Assembly (NCBI GenBank): GCA_034638255.1
Contig: JAWPGT010000006.1
Span: forward strand, 868,001-932,000
Direction of reading: 5' to 3'
Origin: Coprinus comatus
Taxonomy: Eukaryota > Basidiomycota > Agaricomycetes > Agaricales > Agaricaceae
DNA length: 64,000 nucleotides
This document shows, one piece after another, positions 22,484 to 32,812 of this stretch. Position 1 is the first letter of the stretch. Each line of letters begins with the position of its first letter. A program made the translations under genes and the position numbers. The notes under the pieces are model-generated. The model saw only the letters and a list, made by a program, of their open reading frames with translations, was not told where the DNA came from and made no database searches.

Positions 22484-25220
22484 CTATTGAGTGTGAAGGT
22501 ATGTAATGAGGAGATCCCACGAAAGACTTTCCCCCTTACAATCTTCCATTGTGATGTAGTTGCGAATTATGAAATCTTTTGTGGCCGACCCGTGCGGAAT
22601 CTCAAACTCAAGCTTTAAAACTGATTGATGAGGTTCTACCAGTCTCCTTCTTTCTCCCAATTTCTGCCGAAATGCATCAAAATGTTCTGTTGTCGGGACA
22701 GGTTCAGAAATATTGATAACTGGTATATAGATATTGTCATATTTTTCATCATACCACACCATATTGCCCCAGCTGCTGAAACACTAGAAAGGAGATTTTA
22801 CAAGTCCAATCACATACAGTTTAGTAGTAGTAGCACACACCTTGTGTAATATGTCACAAGTAGCGTCGGTGGTAGTGAGGACTTCGCCTGAGACAGAAGA
22901 GACAACCAGTAAGTCATAAGTTTGTAATTGAATGTCTTCAATACAAAGCTCATAGACATGCTCTGGCATAGGGTCAATACTTTGGCTTTCAATTATAACA
23001 CAAATACATCGAAATAGTATTAATAGAATTAGCTAATACTGAGTAGCGCATGTCAACTTTGTTCACACTCACCAGCTCCAATACTCTAGGAAAGAAGGCA
23101 AAGTCTGGATGGATTTTCCAATCAATGAACAAAGATTCAGATTCGATGTAGTGTTCCCTCCGGGACGAGAGTGCATTAACGGTGTTAACCCTGGGATGCC
23201 AAAACCGAGTGACGCATCTGAGCATAAGTGCTAGCATATTCAGTCGGATAAACCGATTGTTTATGGTTGAAAATTCCGTTTCATCAGGAGACGTCAATGG
23301 AATACTCTCGATTTTGTAATGTCCTATCATTGTAGAAATAGGCATGAAGCAAACAAGATCATGAAGAAGTGCGGACACACCATTTATCACCTCACACTGG
23401 ATGCGCCGAATATTCAACCTGTATTCCCCTTTCATGTCATCCAGCTCATAAAATATGTAGCAGAACGAGACTCGTCTTCCAAAAAGTCGGCAAAGGACTT
23501 ATGCCAAAAAGAAGGTAGTCACTTGAGATCGATATCATAACGAAGCACAGAGTTCAATTTGTGAAGAGCACCCAGTGCTTGATGGGTGGTAATTTGCAAG
23601 AAATTAGCCACAACCGCGAAAGTTGCTGCCACCCTGCCTCCGTCAAGGACTACGAGAAGCAATTTCTTTGTGATAGGAAAGATATCTTCCGGAACTGTCG
23701 ATAGAACGAAGGAGTATAGAGCATCCAAGTATGCAAAGGGATTCCGTTGGATTGCAGGGTACACGAGGTTCTGTTTTCCCTTTCGCCCTTCTTTACGTTT
23801 TCAATAACACCCACAACTTGATCCAAAAGTGTCCGAGGGTCTTTGTAGTCTGGATCGTCAATGAACCTAATAACTGTGGTAGCAAAAGCGAAAAGACCAC
23901 CGGCACCACCAGCAACAGTCATAAACTGATTCTCAGTTGGCCACTGATATGACGTGGGGATGGTAAATGGATTTTTGAGGCGGATTTCGATGAATTCCGA
24001 TCGTAAGTACCTCTCGACATCAGCATAGGATTCGTTTGAGTTAATCAAGATTTCTTCTGTCTGTGTAAGTTGTCACAATCTCAGGCCTTACAAACATGGC
24101 TTCCAAGTGAGATTCAGGTCGACTGCTGAGAAGCCAAAGAAAAGGAGCGGTTGGATGATTAGTGACGAAAGAGGCAATGAGTTGGATTATTTCGCATTGC
24201 TCCCGCTCACCTTTGCACTCGTCGAGCCCATCTATGATGATCGTGATTGGTTGTGTTTTAGAGTATACGTTCTTGTTAACAAAGGGTTGGGTGATGAAAC
24301 GAGAAAATTGGGTTTTCATCGCACGCTCGGGAAGTTTGGGATCATGAGCCAACTCAGAGAGTAGGTAATCGCGGTAAGGGTTGCAACGTGTAGCGAGCTG
24401 GTATGCAATGGTGGTGAAGAGACGACTAGGGTCGCTGCGATCTCCCGATGAATATTCCGCCAAAAGAAGAATGAAGCACCTGGTGCAACCTGATCCATGT
24501 CCTCATTTCCAAAGAGGAATTCAGATATGGTTTGCATAACGGCAGATTTCCCAACTCCTGCTGGACCTTTCAACCATATAAATGACTTCTCTCTTGCTTC
24601 AGGATTGACAATCCATTTTTTTAATCGTTCTCTGAGTGCAACTCTAGTCTCAGGATGACGTCGTGGAGGTGGATCACGTTCTGAGGAGTCGAAGTCGGCG
24701 CCAAGTACTGTGTATTTAAGAAGGATTTTCACTGGGGATGTTAGGGTCAACCAAAAAGGCAGTAGCCGTGTGAATAGTTAACACTCACGGGCATTCTTAT
24801 CAGTCTCGACATGATGGTGAGTGTTGGATACCATGATGGGATAATTGAGAACAAAGTCAGAGGCGTGATTGAAAAACGGGCTATTGGTACTTTCCCCCTC
24901 GTTTGTATTCAATGAAACATCAAAGGAAAACTTGGTACAATGATGTAGGTCGTATATCAATTAATCGCTTACCTTGAACTCGAGCCACCTGGCTCGAGAT
25001 GGTACTCTCCGTAGCTGATTCAGTAGTGGAGGCTGTGTCGCGATCGTCTATCCCACTTGTAAATATTCCGAGTTCCAATGTGTATTACCGATGTACCTTT
25101 GCGAACAACCTCGGGGTTCGATTGTGCTCGTATTCCAAGAGTCAGGTCTGCTGGTCTTGTACCAGAGACAGACTCTTCACATTGTTCTATAGTATCGGGA
25201 AGGGACGGTGATACTGGCAT
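22484..25220 (-). pseudogene. NACHT/STAND P-loop NTPase pseudogene, copy 2 (Walker A intact, multiply frameshifted)
   Basis: The start is the ATG at 25220 (MPVSPSLPDTIEQCEES). It keeps the region copy 1 lost: DFDSSERDPPPRRHPETR, FIWLKGPAGVGKSAV (an intact Walker A, about 24545-24575) and QTISEFLFGNEDMDQ. The frame then breaks: one base is missing near 24455 (after SFFFWRN), one base is extra near 24061-24065 (TTYT|DRRNLD* where copy 1 reads TTYKTEEILIS), and the frame changes near 23805-23815. A TGA interrupts at 23519-23521, inside the conserved SFWHKSFADFLEDESRS block (a motif I associate with mushroom NACHT proteins), and a T-run deletion occurs near 23450. Walker B survives as IIDGLDECKG (about 24219-24250). 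Sequence down to 22484 is probably the remaining C-terminal region, but I recognise no domain there and the 3' limit is uncertain. Confidence 0.82.
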
Positions 25221-26051
25221 TATGTTGGTAGAGGGTGTTGTTAATATAGGGACTTGATATGCATTTGGTAATAGAGATGCTGGGGATGTATAAGCTTGAA
25301 GCTTGAAGAAAGATGGATTATAGCGAGGCTATAAGCACTTGAGCCTACGAGGAAATGAATCATGATGTGCCAAATATAACGTCGAGATATCTCTCATGCA
25401 CAGCGTGGACATACATAATAAACTTTCTATTCCTTCAGTGTCGATGATTAATGATCGATGATCGTTGGCCCGAATTCTTTCTTGCATCTTACTAAAGCCT
25501 GGGGACTGGCACAATAATCAACTAAGCATCTTTTTACTTCCTTATTTCTGCTACACTTTCAAAAACCGTTCATACTAATGCACAGAGTTGCGGACTTATT
25601 TTACACACGAAGTGTTTCAATAGTGCTCACACGTGGGATGAATACAAACTTCGGTGGATGGTAATAAATGTACCTCTATAGTGGGCTGTGTAATGGACTC
25701 CAACTATCTGCATTGTTCCAAACCGCCATTATTACCAGGCTTGAATAGATTATTCGAACCTAGAGTTTTGATGGTATATGAGATTTAACTTGGGAAGAGA
25801 TGATATTTTGATATTGATATTGATGTGGGAAAACTCTCCTCCGACGTCTATTTGTGACCATCTGAAGTATTTAACGTCGTAGATAGTATTCTGTGCATGA
25901 GCCAAGGACTGGAGCAATTGTCGAGCAGGCAAACAAGAATACTTAAGAGAGAGAAATCCGAGTGGCGCAGCCGAACAATCTGACATCATTATCTCGTCAT
26001 TCCCTTCAACCAGCTCTACCATCAATATTTTGGCGTCCTCTACCACAACTC
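25221..26051. promoter_or_regulatory. Intergenic between NACHT copy 2 and the MFS transporter
   Basis: About 830 bases between two outward-facing starts. The first 40 or so bases beside the NACHT start match the corresponding flank of copy 1. I see no gene or RNA in the rest. Confidence 0.45.
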
Positions 26052-27856
26052 ATGGACTGGCACTTCGTGTCAGATAAAGTAAGTATTACGATATAGGTGA
26101 ATATTATACAGTATTTGGGCTGACCATTGTCATAGGACTCAGTTTTTCTTTCGTTCTTATCATTTCTAGTGAGGACTTTGGACAATACAGTTCGGAAATT
26201 GGCTATCTACCTAGGTTCACACTTCTATGAACGACAACTCGTGATTCTAGTTTCTATCTGCTTCCTTCTGATACTTTTCGAACGGTATTTTTCTACGCGT
26301 CAACGAAGACATGGACATGAAGAGAACGAGGAGACAAACCAGAACGGATCAAGTTCAACAAACTCTGTAACTGCTACTAATGGACTGGCAAGAAAATATC
26401 TCGTTGTTTATGGAATCGTTATGGGTGCGTGAAATGGGAGATGAGGTCTGTGTTGATGAGTTTGACGTATCGACCACAGCTGCCGATTGGTTACAAGGAC
26501 CGTATTTGTACACATTATACAGAGAGCAACATGATATGCCTGAACGATTAGTGGCGCTCCTGTTTGTTACCGGGTTTATCTCTGCAGGTCTGGCCGCACC
26601 TATAGTGGGAGTTTGGGCAGACCAATAGTACGTCAAATTTCTTGTTGCTTAAGCCTGACTATTGATGGTGCATGTTTCGTAGCGGAAGAAGAAGATTATG
26701 TTTGACCTTTTGTGTCACTTATACCACCACATGTGCCCTAATTCTCTATCCGATTTTCCCTCTTTTGATCATTGGAAGATTGTTTGGAGGATTTTCGACA
26801 TCTATTCTATTCTCTGCATTCGAATCATGGCTCATTTCATCAGCTTCTGCTCTCGAATTGCCTTCGGCTGAGCTTTCTCTTATTATGGGACGTGCTTCAT
26901 TTCTTAATGGCCTCATGGCTACTTCTGCGGGTATTATCAGTAATGAATTGGTGGCTAAAACGAAGAATATTGCGTCACCGTATATGGCGAGTGGGGTTTT
27001 GTTGATATTGGCTTTTGTTGTGATTAGTGGGACTTGGTCAGAGAATTATGGGAATAGTGGGAGTGGTTCCACTGCTAGAGCGGATGCAGATGTTTTTCAG
27101 GTCAAGAGGATACGTGAAGCTTGGAACATTGTTCGACAAGGTATGCTTATTCCATTTCAATATTTAAACCTTGCAAGACTTATTGAATATTTTCTGAAAG
27201 ATCCCAAACTATTGATCCTCGGGCTCGTGCAAACCTGTTTCGAGGGATCTATGTACCTCTTCGTTTTCGTCTGGGTTCCCTCCCTCCAGGAGGTCACTAG
27301 TATAGAAGGACATCTTCCCCTGGGGTATATCTTCTCCTCTTTCATGGTTTCTATGATGATTGGATCCATTATTTATACCACCGTTGTGGCATTTTATACT
27401 TCCAAAGGTGTCGCCTCTGCACTTACTATCCACGCCAAATTTAGTAGTGCGATTACTGTGCTAGGTGCTATCGCTCTCCTGGGTTCTATCGTTTCGCAGA
27501 AGGAGGCTGTGCGTTTTACAGCGTTTTGTACGTTTGAGGTTTGTGTGGGCATGTATTATCCTGTGCAGGGGATGTTGAGGGGTATACTCATTGCAAATGA
27601 GCATCGTGCAACAGTGAGTTCTATATTGGTTTATATACACCGACTAATATTGTTTCAATAGCTTTCATCATTCTTTCGACTGCCATTGAACATTTTTGTT
27701 GTTATTTCACTTTTGACCGGTGTTTCGTCTGCGAGGCGAATGGTACTCGGATTTAGCGTTTTTGCTCTTGCTGTCTCCGCTCTTGTAACGAGTTTGGTAA
27801 TCGTGGAACGTCCAGCAAGCGATCTGTCTCATCAACGGACACCAACACTTGATTGA
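26052..27856 (+). CDS. MFS transporter of the MFSD5-like (molybdate-anion transporter) family
   Basis: Six exons (26052-26078, 26136-26424, 26480-26627, 26683-27140, 27201-27613, 27662-27856) join to 510 codons, giving 509 residues in an unbroken frame. The first coding exon is only 27 nt. An N-terminal helix (LVILVSICFLLILFE) precedes a charged spacer. Then come the family blocks: ADWLQGPYLYTLY, FVTGFISAGLAAPIVGVWADQYGRRR (the MFS loop 2-3 signature), IIGRLFGGFSTSILFSAFESWLIS, ASFLNGLMATSAGIISNEL, FEGSMYLFVFVWVPSL and VQGMLRGILIANEHRATLSSFFRLPLN. These match the MFS_5/MFSD5 type, whose algal and human members move molybdate; the substrate here is inferred from family only. About 12 membrane helices are expected in the plasma or an internal membrane. 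Confidence 0.87.
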
Positions 27857-28076
27857 TAGATTTGTACTACTAGTTTCGTGATTGTGATGATTGATCAATT
27901 TTCTGTATTGCTTAGTCAGCCTGTGTGTTTGGGCCTAGGGTTGATGACAAATACCGAGCGTAGGTGGAGAATCAAACAAGGCCACTTTACCCAGCATCTC
28001 CCATTTTCAGCGTTTCTTGTCCTCAATAACTCTTCCTACTCAGATACTTCACGTCCTTACGACCCATCATTGCTAA

Positions 28077-28735
28077 ATGGTATGTGCTTGCTTTACACTT
28101 TACTATAACTGCCACTGACCCTTGTAACTCAGTCGACCAACTGCAGGAGACGTCTTATTCGCGACTTCAAACGCTTGTCCAGCGATCCACCGGGTGGCAT
28201 CTCTGGAAGCCCATGTCCCGACAACATTATGCTTTGGAATGCTGTCATCTTTGGACCTGGTCAGCTTTCACTTTGCGATTTTCTGAATATAGGAGCGTAT
28301 TACTAACATTAGACTCCTTCACTGTATTCAGGCGACACGCCATTTGAGGATGGCACATTCAAGTTGTTACTCACCTTTGACGAGTCTTACCCCAATAAAC
28401 CACCTTCAGTCAAGTTCTTGTCCCGAATGTTCCACCCAAACGTCTACGCGAATGGAGAGCTGTGTTTAGATATCCTGCAAAACCGGTGGTCACCAACTTA
28501 TGATGTTGCTGCAATCTTGACAAGTATACAGAGTCTGCTACACGATCCAAACCCGAACAGTCCAGCCAATGCGGAGGCGGCCCAATTGTACAGAGAGAAT
28601 ATGAAAGAATATGTGCGGCGGGTGAAGGCGACAGTAGAAGAGAGTTGGCTGGACCCTGAAGACCAAGTAGCTTCAACGAGTGCAGTAGATGGAACAACTA
28701 ATTCGCCATCGTCATCCCCTTCGATATCAGCCTGA
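28077..28735 (+). CDS. RAD6: Ubiquitin-conjugating enzyme E2, RAD6/UBC2 type
   Basis: Three exons join to 178 codons, giving 177 residues: 28077-28079 (the ATG alone), 28133-28259 and 28332-28735. The protein reads [58 protein letters not shown] and [20 protein letters not shown]. This includes the HPN motif and the active-site Cys in LCLDIL, with [20 protein letters not shown] after it. All are near-invariant in Rad6, the E2 that ubiquitinates histone H2B and PCNA in transcription and post-replication repair. An acidic/Ser-rich tail ([13 protein letters not shown]) extends beyond the 150-residue core, as in budding yeast Rad6. The intron right after the start codon is unusual but phase-consistent. 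The gene lies 220 bp downstream of the MFS gene on the same strand. Confidence 0.94.
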
Positions 28736-29895
28736 AGAAAACTTTATTCAGGGGGATATGGTTCTCGGATCATGGGATTTACTCATGGGATACATCTACT
28801 TCGGTCTTGTGCATAGAGAAGGTTTCTCTATCGCCAGCCGATAGATGGTGATTTTATGGACCATTCTTTTCTATTCCCTTGGTAGTTGTGATCCTTTTTT
28901 TCTTCTTTTTCCTCTCATTACCTCCTATTGCTTGATCAACTCGCTTCGCATTTTGTCGAAGTGGTTGACATTTGGGGCCCTTGGAACTACAATTAGCTAT
29001 TAGTCCGACCAGCGAGCCGCTTTTTCTTTTAACTCCGCTTGGCATCTTCATCGTTTTTTTCTCTCGTTTTCTTCTTACCCTAGTTACTACTCACGTTGTA
29101 TTTTCTCGTCTACTCGCATCTTCACATTGTAATCTTCCTATCAACTACATCCATACAGGTCGGTGCTGATTAGTAAATTAGGTCATTCAGGGCAAGGCTA
29201 GCTTCTAATAATTTTATTATTTGTTAGACATCATGCATTCGTGCGTTATGTGCAAGGTTCAGGCGTGGCCAGTATTGGAAGGTATTATTGGTTTAGCGCT
29301 CAGCGCTCTGGTCAATCTAAAAATTGTCGTCGCACTGAAAAGAATCAATTGTATACTTAATAATCGCATATAATCAAATAATCTTTTCAGTAGATTGAAA
29401 TAGTTTTGATTTATGGATGATTTGAAGTGGCCAAGACGACGCGGACTTCGAGTAAACTGCGGGAATTCTTATTTAAATCCACTCTCAGTTCTTCTCGCCA
29501 ACGCAACAACATTCTACATGAGAATGCTAGATAACCCCTAGCAACCATAACTGTATATGCGGTGATAAGCTGCGCACTGAGCCCTTGGGCTTTGTTCAGT
29601 TGCAAGTCTCACTTCACTTCTAATTGATGCAGGAAAATAAGGTAAATGATCAATCATTCAAGGGTCTACCACAGATACTGCGATTATGTATGATTGCGGA
29701 GGATTTAATTTCGGTTAAGCAGGTTAAAACTAACTTCACTATAAGTGAGTATATACTGTAACCTGGTCTACACGTTCAATTATAAGGAACCTTGTTGAAC
29801 AGGTACCTAATGACAAACCAATGAACCCCAGAACGTATCGCGTGACGTAGACACTATGTACATATATAGTTAATGGTCCGTGCGCAAATTTGACG
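28736..29895. other. Intergenic, no gene seen
   Basis: About 1.2 kb between RAD6 and the U2 snRNA promoter. Open frames are short and motif-free. The last few hundred bases are the likely upstream promoter of the U2 gene. Confidence 0.5.
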
Positions 29896-29899
29896 GGAG

Positions 29900-29906
29900 T
29901 ATATAA
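29900..29906 (+). promoter_or_regulatory. TATA box of the U2 snRNA gene
   Basis: TATATAA lies in GGGAGTATATAAGGC about 30 bases before the predicted 5' end of U2, the expected spacing for a TATA-driven snRNA gene. Confidence 0.7.
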
Positions 29907-29932
29907 GGCTCCCATGAGGCTTTTATAATTCT

Positions 29933-30105
29933 TTACCACTCTGGCCTTTTGGCTTAGATCAAGTGTAGTATCTGTTCTTAATAGTTTAACCACTATTATG
30001 GAGGCACCGCCTCCATTATTGGTTATCTAATTTTTGCCGCCCCAGTTCCTTGTCCTCTGCTTGCACGACTTGGACGTGATGACTCTGCCGCTGCATTACT
30101 GGCTT
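29933..30105 (+). ncRNA. U2: U2 spliceosomal snRNA
   Basis: U2 base-pairs with the intron branch site in the spliceosome. The 5' half is almost the universal U2 sequence: stem-loop I GGCCTTTTGGCTTAGATC (29943-29960), then AAGTGTAGTATCTGTTCTT (29961-29979) with the branch-site-pairing GTAGTA at 29965-29970. Stem-loop IIa (AATAG...CTATT, about 29980-29997) and IIb (GGAGGC-ACC-GCCTCC, 30000-30014) follow. The Sm site AATTTTTG is at 30029-30036. A 3' hairpin with CCAGT (about 30042) and ACTGG (about 30098) closes the molecule. The 5' end is set by alignment to the known U2 start (within about 3 nt); the 3' end is approximate. A TATA box sits 30 bases upstream. Confidence 0.93.
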
Positions 30106-30663
30106 ATGTTGTCGGGGGATCCCTTGTTTATAGGATCCTTTTCTACTCTCTCTTTGTATGGTTTTGTAGTCTCTTGTCATTTGACAATGTGGACTGCTCC
30201 TGCAAAAAGATCAGTGAAAAAAGGTTACATTGTTGCAAAGCTAATGGGGTTTTTATTTTATTTTATTAATGTTGAAATGTTTTACTGATGTAATGATGAA
30301 GTGATCTCATCACAACAAATGAAAACATGAGTTCGGACATGCTATTCTTGTGACATTGCTGCTGTGGCTCCGAATCGGTGCGCTTCATTCGTTTTGGAAT
30401 CTCCATTGAACAACGGTGCGCACAATCTTTCCTCATGGAGTACCGATGATAGATAGCCTTCAAATTCGAATCAGCTGCCATGGCATTAGACTGACCTTTT
30501 TGAGGACCCTTGTATGTTCAGGGGCGTCTTCTTCGCTGACTATAAATGACCAACAGGTCCTTGCATCCAACTGGTACATCCTATTGCAAACTATCAACAC
30601 GATCCCGTATGTCCAAGTCGTGAAAGCCCTTCAGTATAAAAGCTAATTTATGCTTGAAGTATT
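30106..30663. other. Intergenic between U2 and an F-box gene
   Basis: About 560 bases holding the 3' flank of U2 (with a GGATCC...GGATCC inverted repeat near 30118-30140) and the F-box gene leader. A 76-codon plus-strand open frame (30416-30646) is motif-free. Confidence 0.45.
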
Positions 30664-31779
30664 ATGCAGAGTTCAATATACCATTCGTCGACAAGTCGCC
30701 CTCTACCCAAAAAATCCCATGTTGTTGCGGAGAGCATAGAACCATCGTTCCTTGAAAAGGGGTTAGGTCTTAGTCTGGACCTTATCGAGGCCTCTCTTCC
30801 ACCGGTTTATCGACTCCCTCACGAACTCCTCAGCCATATATTTCAGTTCGATGACCTCGACGGTGTAACACTGCCAACGCCCTTCGCATGGGCCATTGCT
30901 CATGTGTGTAGAGAATGGCGAGGCGCGGCTTTCGGTACGGCTAGTCTGTGGTCAACGATTATGCTCGACGTTTCACCACCTCGAATAAGCACCAAACGGT
31001 TGGACGGACTCCTTGAAATGCTCGATGTTTGCCTCGAGCTTTCGAAAGCTGTACCAATCGACTTCGCAATCTTCTTACGCCACAAGAACACCACTTCTAA
31101 TGCTGTTCTCGGTCGCCTTTGTAAACATGTACATCGGTGGCGTAAAGTAGTTGTGATTGCGTCGACCGATGCGTTAATCCCTTGGCAACATCAGATTCAA
31201 GATAGAACACCACTTCTAGAAAGCCTTAGTGTCGGTAATCTTGACGGTGAAGCCGGAACTGTCGATATCTCCCGAGTGTTTTACGGCTCCACACTATCAA
31301 CTTTACAGCTCTGTTATCACCAGATGGATGGTCCATTGGCATCAATATCTACACCATGGACGCAGATCAGGTGTCTACGACTTTCAGCATGCGCTTATTC
31401 TATCCTGCCATCTGTCCTTAAACAACTACCCAACCTCAAATCATTGGAAATTGAAGGTGTACCCCCTCGGGCCGGTATCGCGTATTCGGGGAGCCCAATA
31501 ACTTTGCCGACGCTTGAAGTACTCCACATTACAGCTTATATTCATCACATCGCTAACGTCCTTCCATTCATTCACACATCTTCGCTTGCTCAATTGACGA
31601 TGAAGTTATACACGAACAAAGTCGATTCACCACAAACTACTATTGTGCAACGTACTCCCAAACAGGTTGTTCACGATTTCATCAGCCGCACAAAGGCCAA
31701 GAAGACCATCGTGGAATACTTTGATACGTGTTATTATCTGGATTCCGTGCAGGATCATATTTCCCGATTCATTCGGTAA
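30664..31779 (+). CDS. F-box protein, single exon
   Basis: The 371-residue frame is open without introns from the ATG at 30664. Residues about 46-95 form the mushroom-type F-box: VYRLPHELLSHIFQF, then AIAHVCREWRGAAFGTASLWSTIML. The rest has leucine-rich strands (LSTLQLCYHQM, IRCLRLSACAYSILPSVLKQL, NLKSLEIEGV, LPTLEVLHITAYI), consistent with a degenerate LRR-like surface. Proteins of this plan are a large, fast-evolving family in Agaricomycetes and are inferred SCF substrate receptors. The substrate is unknown. The lack of introns in an intron-rich region suggests a retro-copied or young family member. Confidence 0.8.
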   Translation: MQSSIYHSSTSRPLPKKSHVVAESIEPSFLEKGLGLSLDLIEASLPPVYRLPHELLSHIFQFDDLDGVTLPTPFAWAIAHVCREWRGAAFGTASLWSTIMLDVSPPRISTKRLDGLLEMLDVCLELSKAVPIDFAIFLRHKNTTSNAVLGRLCKHVHRWRKVVVIASTDALIPWQHQIQDRTPLLESLSVGNLDGEAGTVDISRVFYGSTLSTLQLCYHQMDGPLASISTPWTQIRCLRLSACAYSILPSVLKQLPNLKSLEIEGVPPRAGIAYSGSPITLPTLEVLHITAYIHHIANVLPFIHTSSLAQLTMKLYTNKVDSPQTTIVQRTPKQVVHDFISRTKAKKTIVEYFDTCYYLDSVQDHISRFIR

Positions 31780-32129
31780 ATCAACTCAATGACTCGTGAC
31801 TGCGGGGTGGGTGTGCCTATTATGGGGAGTTAATGCGGTCCAGACTTGTTCAAAGGTTGTCTCCATATCTCATATCCTCCTTTTAAACTTGGCCGACCCC
31901 GTCGGGGGATTTCCCAATTTCATCCTTCTACACGACAACCCTAGCTCTCCCCTTTTGCAATCATGATCGCGATCTCTCCACATTTATATGTACCTTTTCT
32001 TTCCTGTCCATCATCAATTTTTTTTATTACAATCGTGCGCCACATCGTGTACAATATTGTTCTACGTCAATACTATTTTGTTTCGAGATATCAGTTGGTT
32101 TCGTTTCGAGAGTTCAAGAGTAAGAGTCC

Positions 32130-32812
32130 TTACAATAATGCGATAAGCCCTATTGGGAAACATAACTATAGTTCGCAAACACTGAGTTTCAATATCAGGT
32201 TACACATTGACATTCTTTCAGGACTTACGATGGCAGTAACTATTCCACAAGCACCATATCTCGTTGTTGGTGAATGTCCATTTTGCTGGCAAACCAATAA
32301 TACTGATAATAAAAAAATCGGTTTCAATATAAATCGACTGGTTGCTAATTGCAACACGGGAAGTGAAGCTAGTGAAGGTGGATGGGGTTTTTTTTTTTTA
32401 ATGACAACGTACGATTTTGAGGAGGGAGTACTGCTCCTGGAGTCATCATTACATTCATCATCATAGCTGGTTGTTGTTGTCCACCCATTCCTGGACTCAT
32501 AGAAGCATTCATACCGGTCATTTGAGGATTCATCATCTGTGGTTGTTGTTGACCCATACCCATACCCACGCCTGTACCCGTCTGTGGTAGTTGACCATGA
32601 CCAGTCATTTGAGGAGACATCATTTGAATCTGTGGTTGCATCGATTGTTGATTCATCATAGGTGATATTGGTGTTGTCGTCTGGAAATTTCCATGAGGTC
32701 CACTTTGAGTTGGGTGGGTATAGTTATTATTGTATGTTGATTGTGGTTGAATTGGAGTATTGTAATTGGGTGGGTAATCGAAGTTATTGTTATTCGATTT
32801 AACGTCGTTCAT
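32130..32812 (-). CDS. Small Gln/Met-rich protein with C-terminal BRI3-like membrane segment
   Basis: Exons are 32413-32812, 32229-32302 and 32130-32165 (complement); they total 170 codons, giving 169 residues. The N-terminal 130 residues are Gln/Met/Pro/Asn-rich (MNQQSMQPQIQMMSPQM). The C-terminal part, assembled by splicing, is CQQNGHSPTTRYGACGIVTAI followed by LCFPIGLIALL. This CG-I-x-TAI-FPIGLI pattern is the one I associate with fungal BRI3-like (brain protein I3) small membrane proteins, where a hydrophobic hairpin follows a Cys-rich turn. The protein stops soon after the helix, without a further Cys pair. An alternative acceptor at 32369-32370 would add 22 residues in phase. The plus-strand frame over the same DNA is a shadow. 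Confidence 0.6.

Noticed and set aside
23435..23530. A 25-nt GT...AG stretch that would splice out the TGA in NACHT copy 2
   Set aside because: It is too short for a spliceosomal intron in this genome, and splicing it would delete conserved residues.
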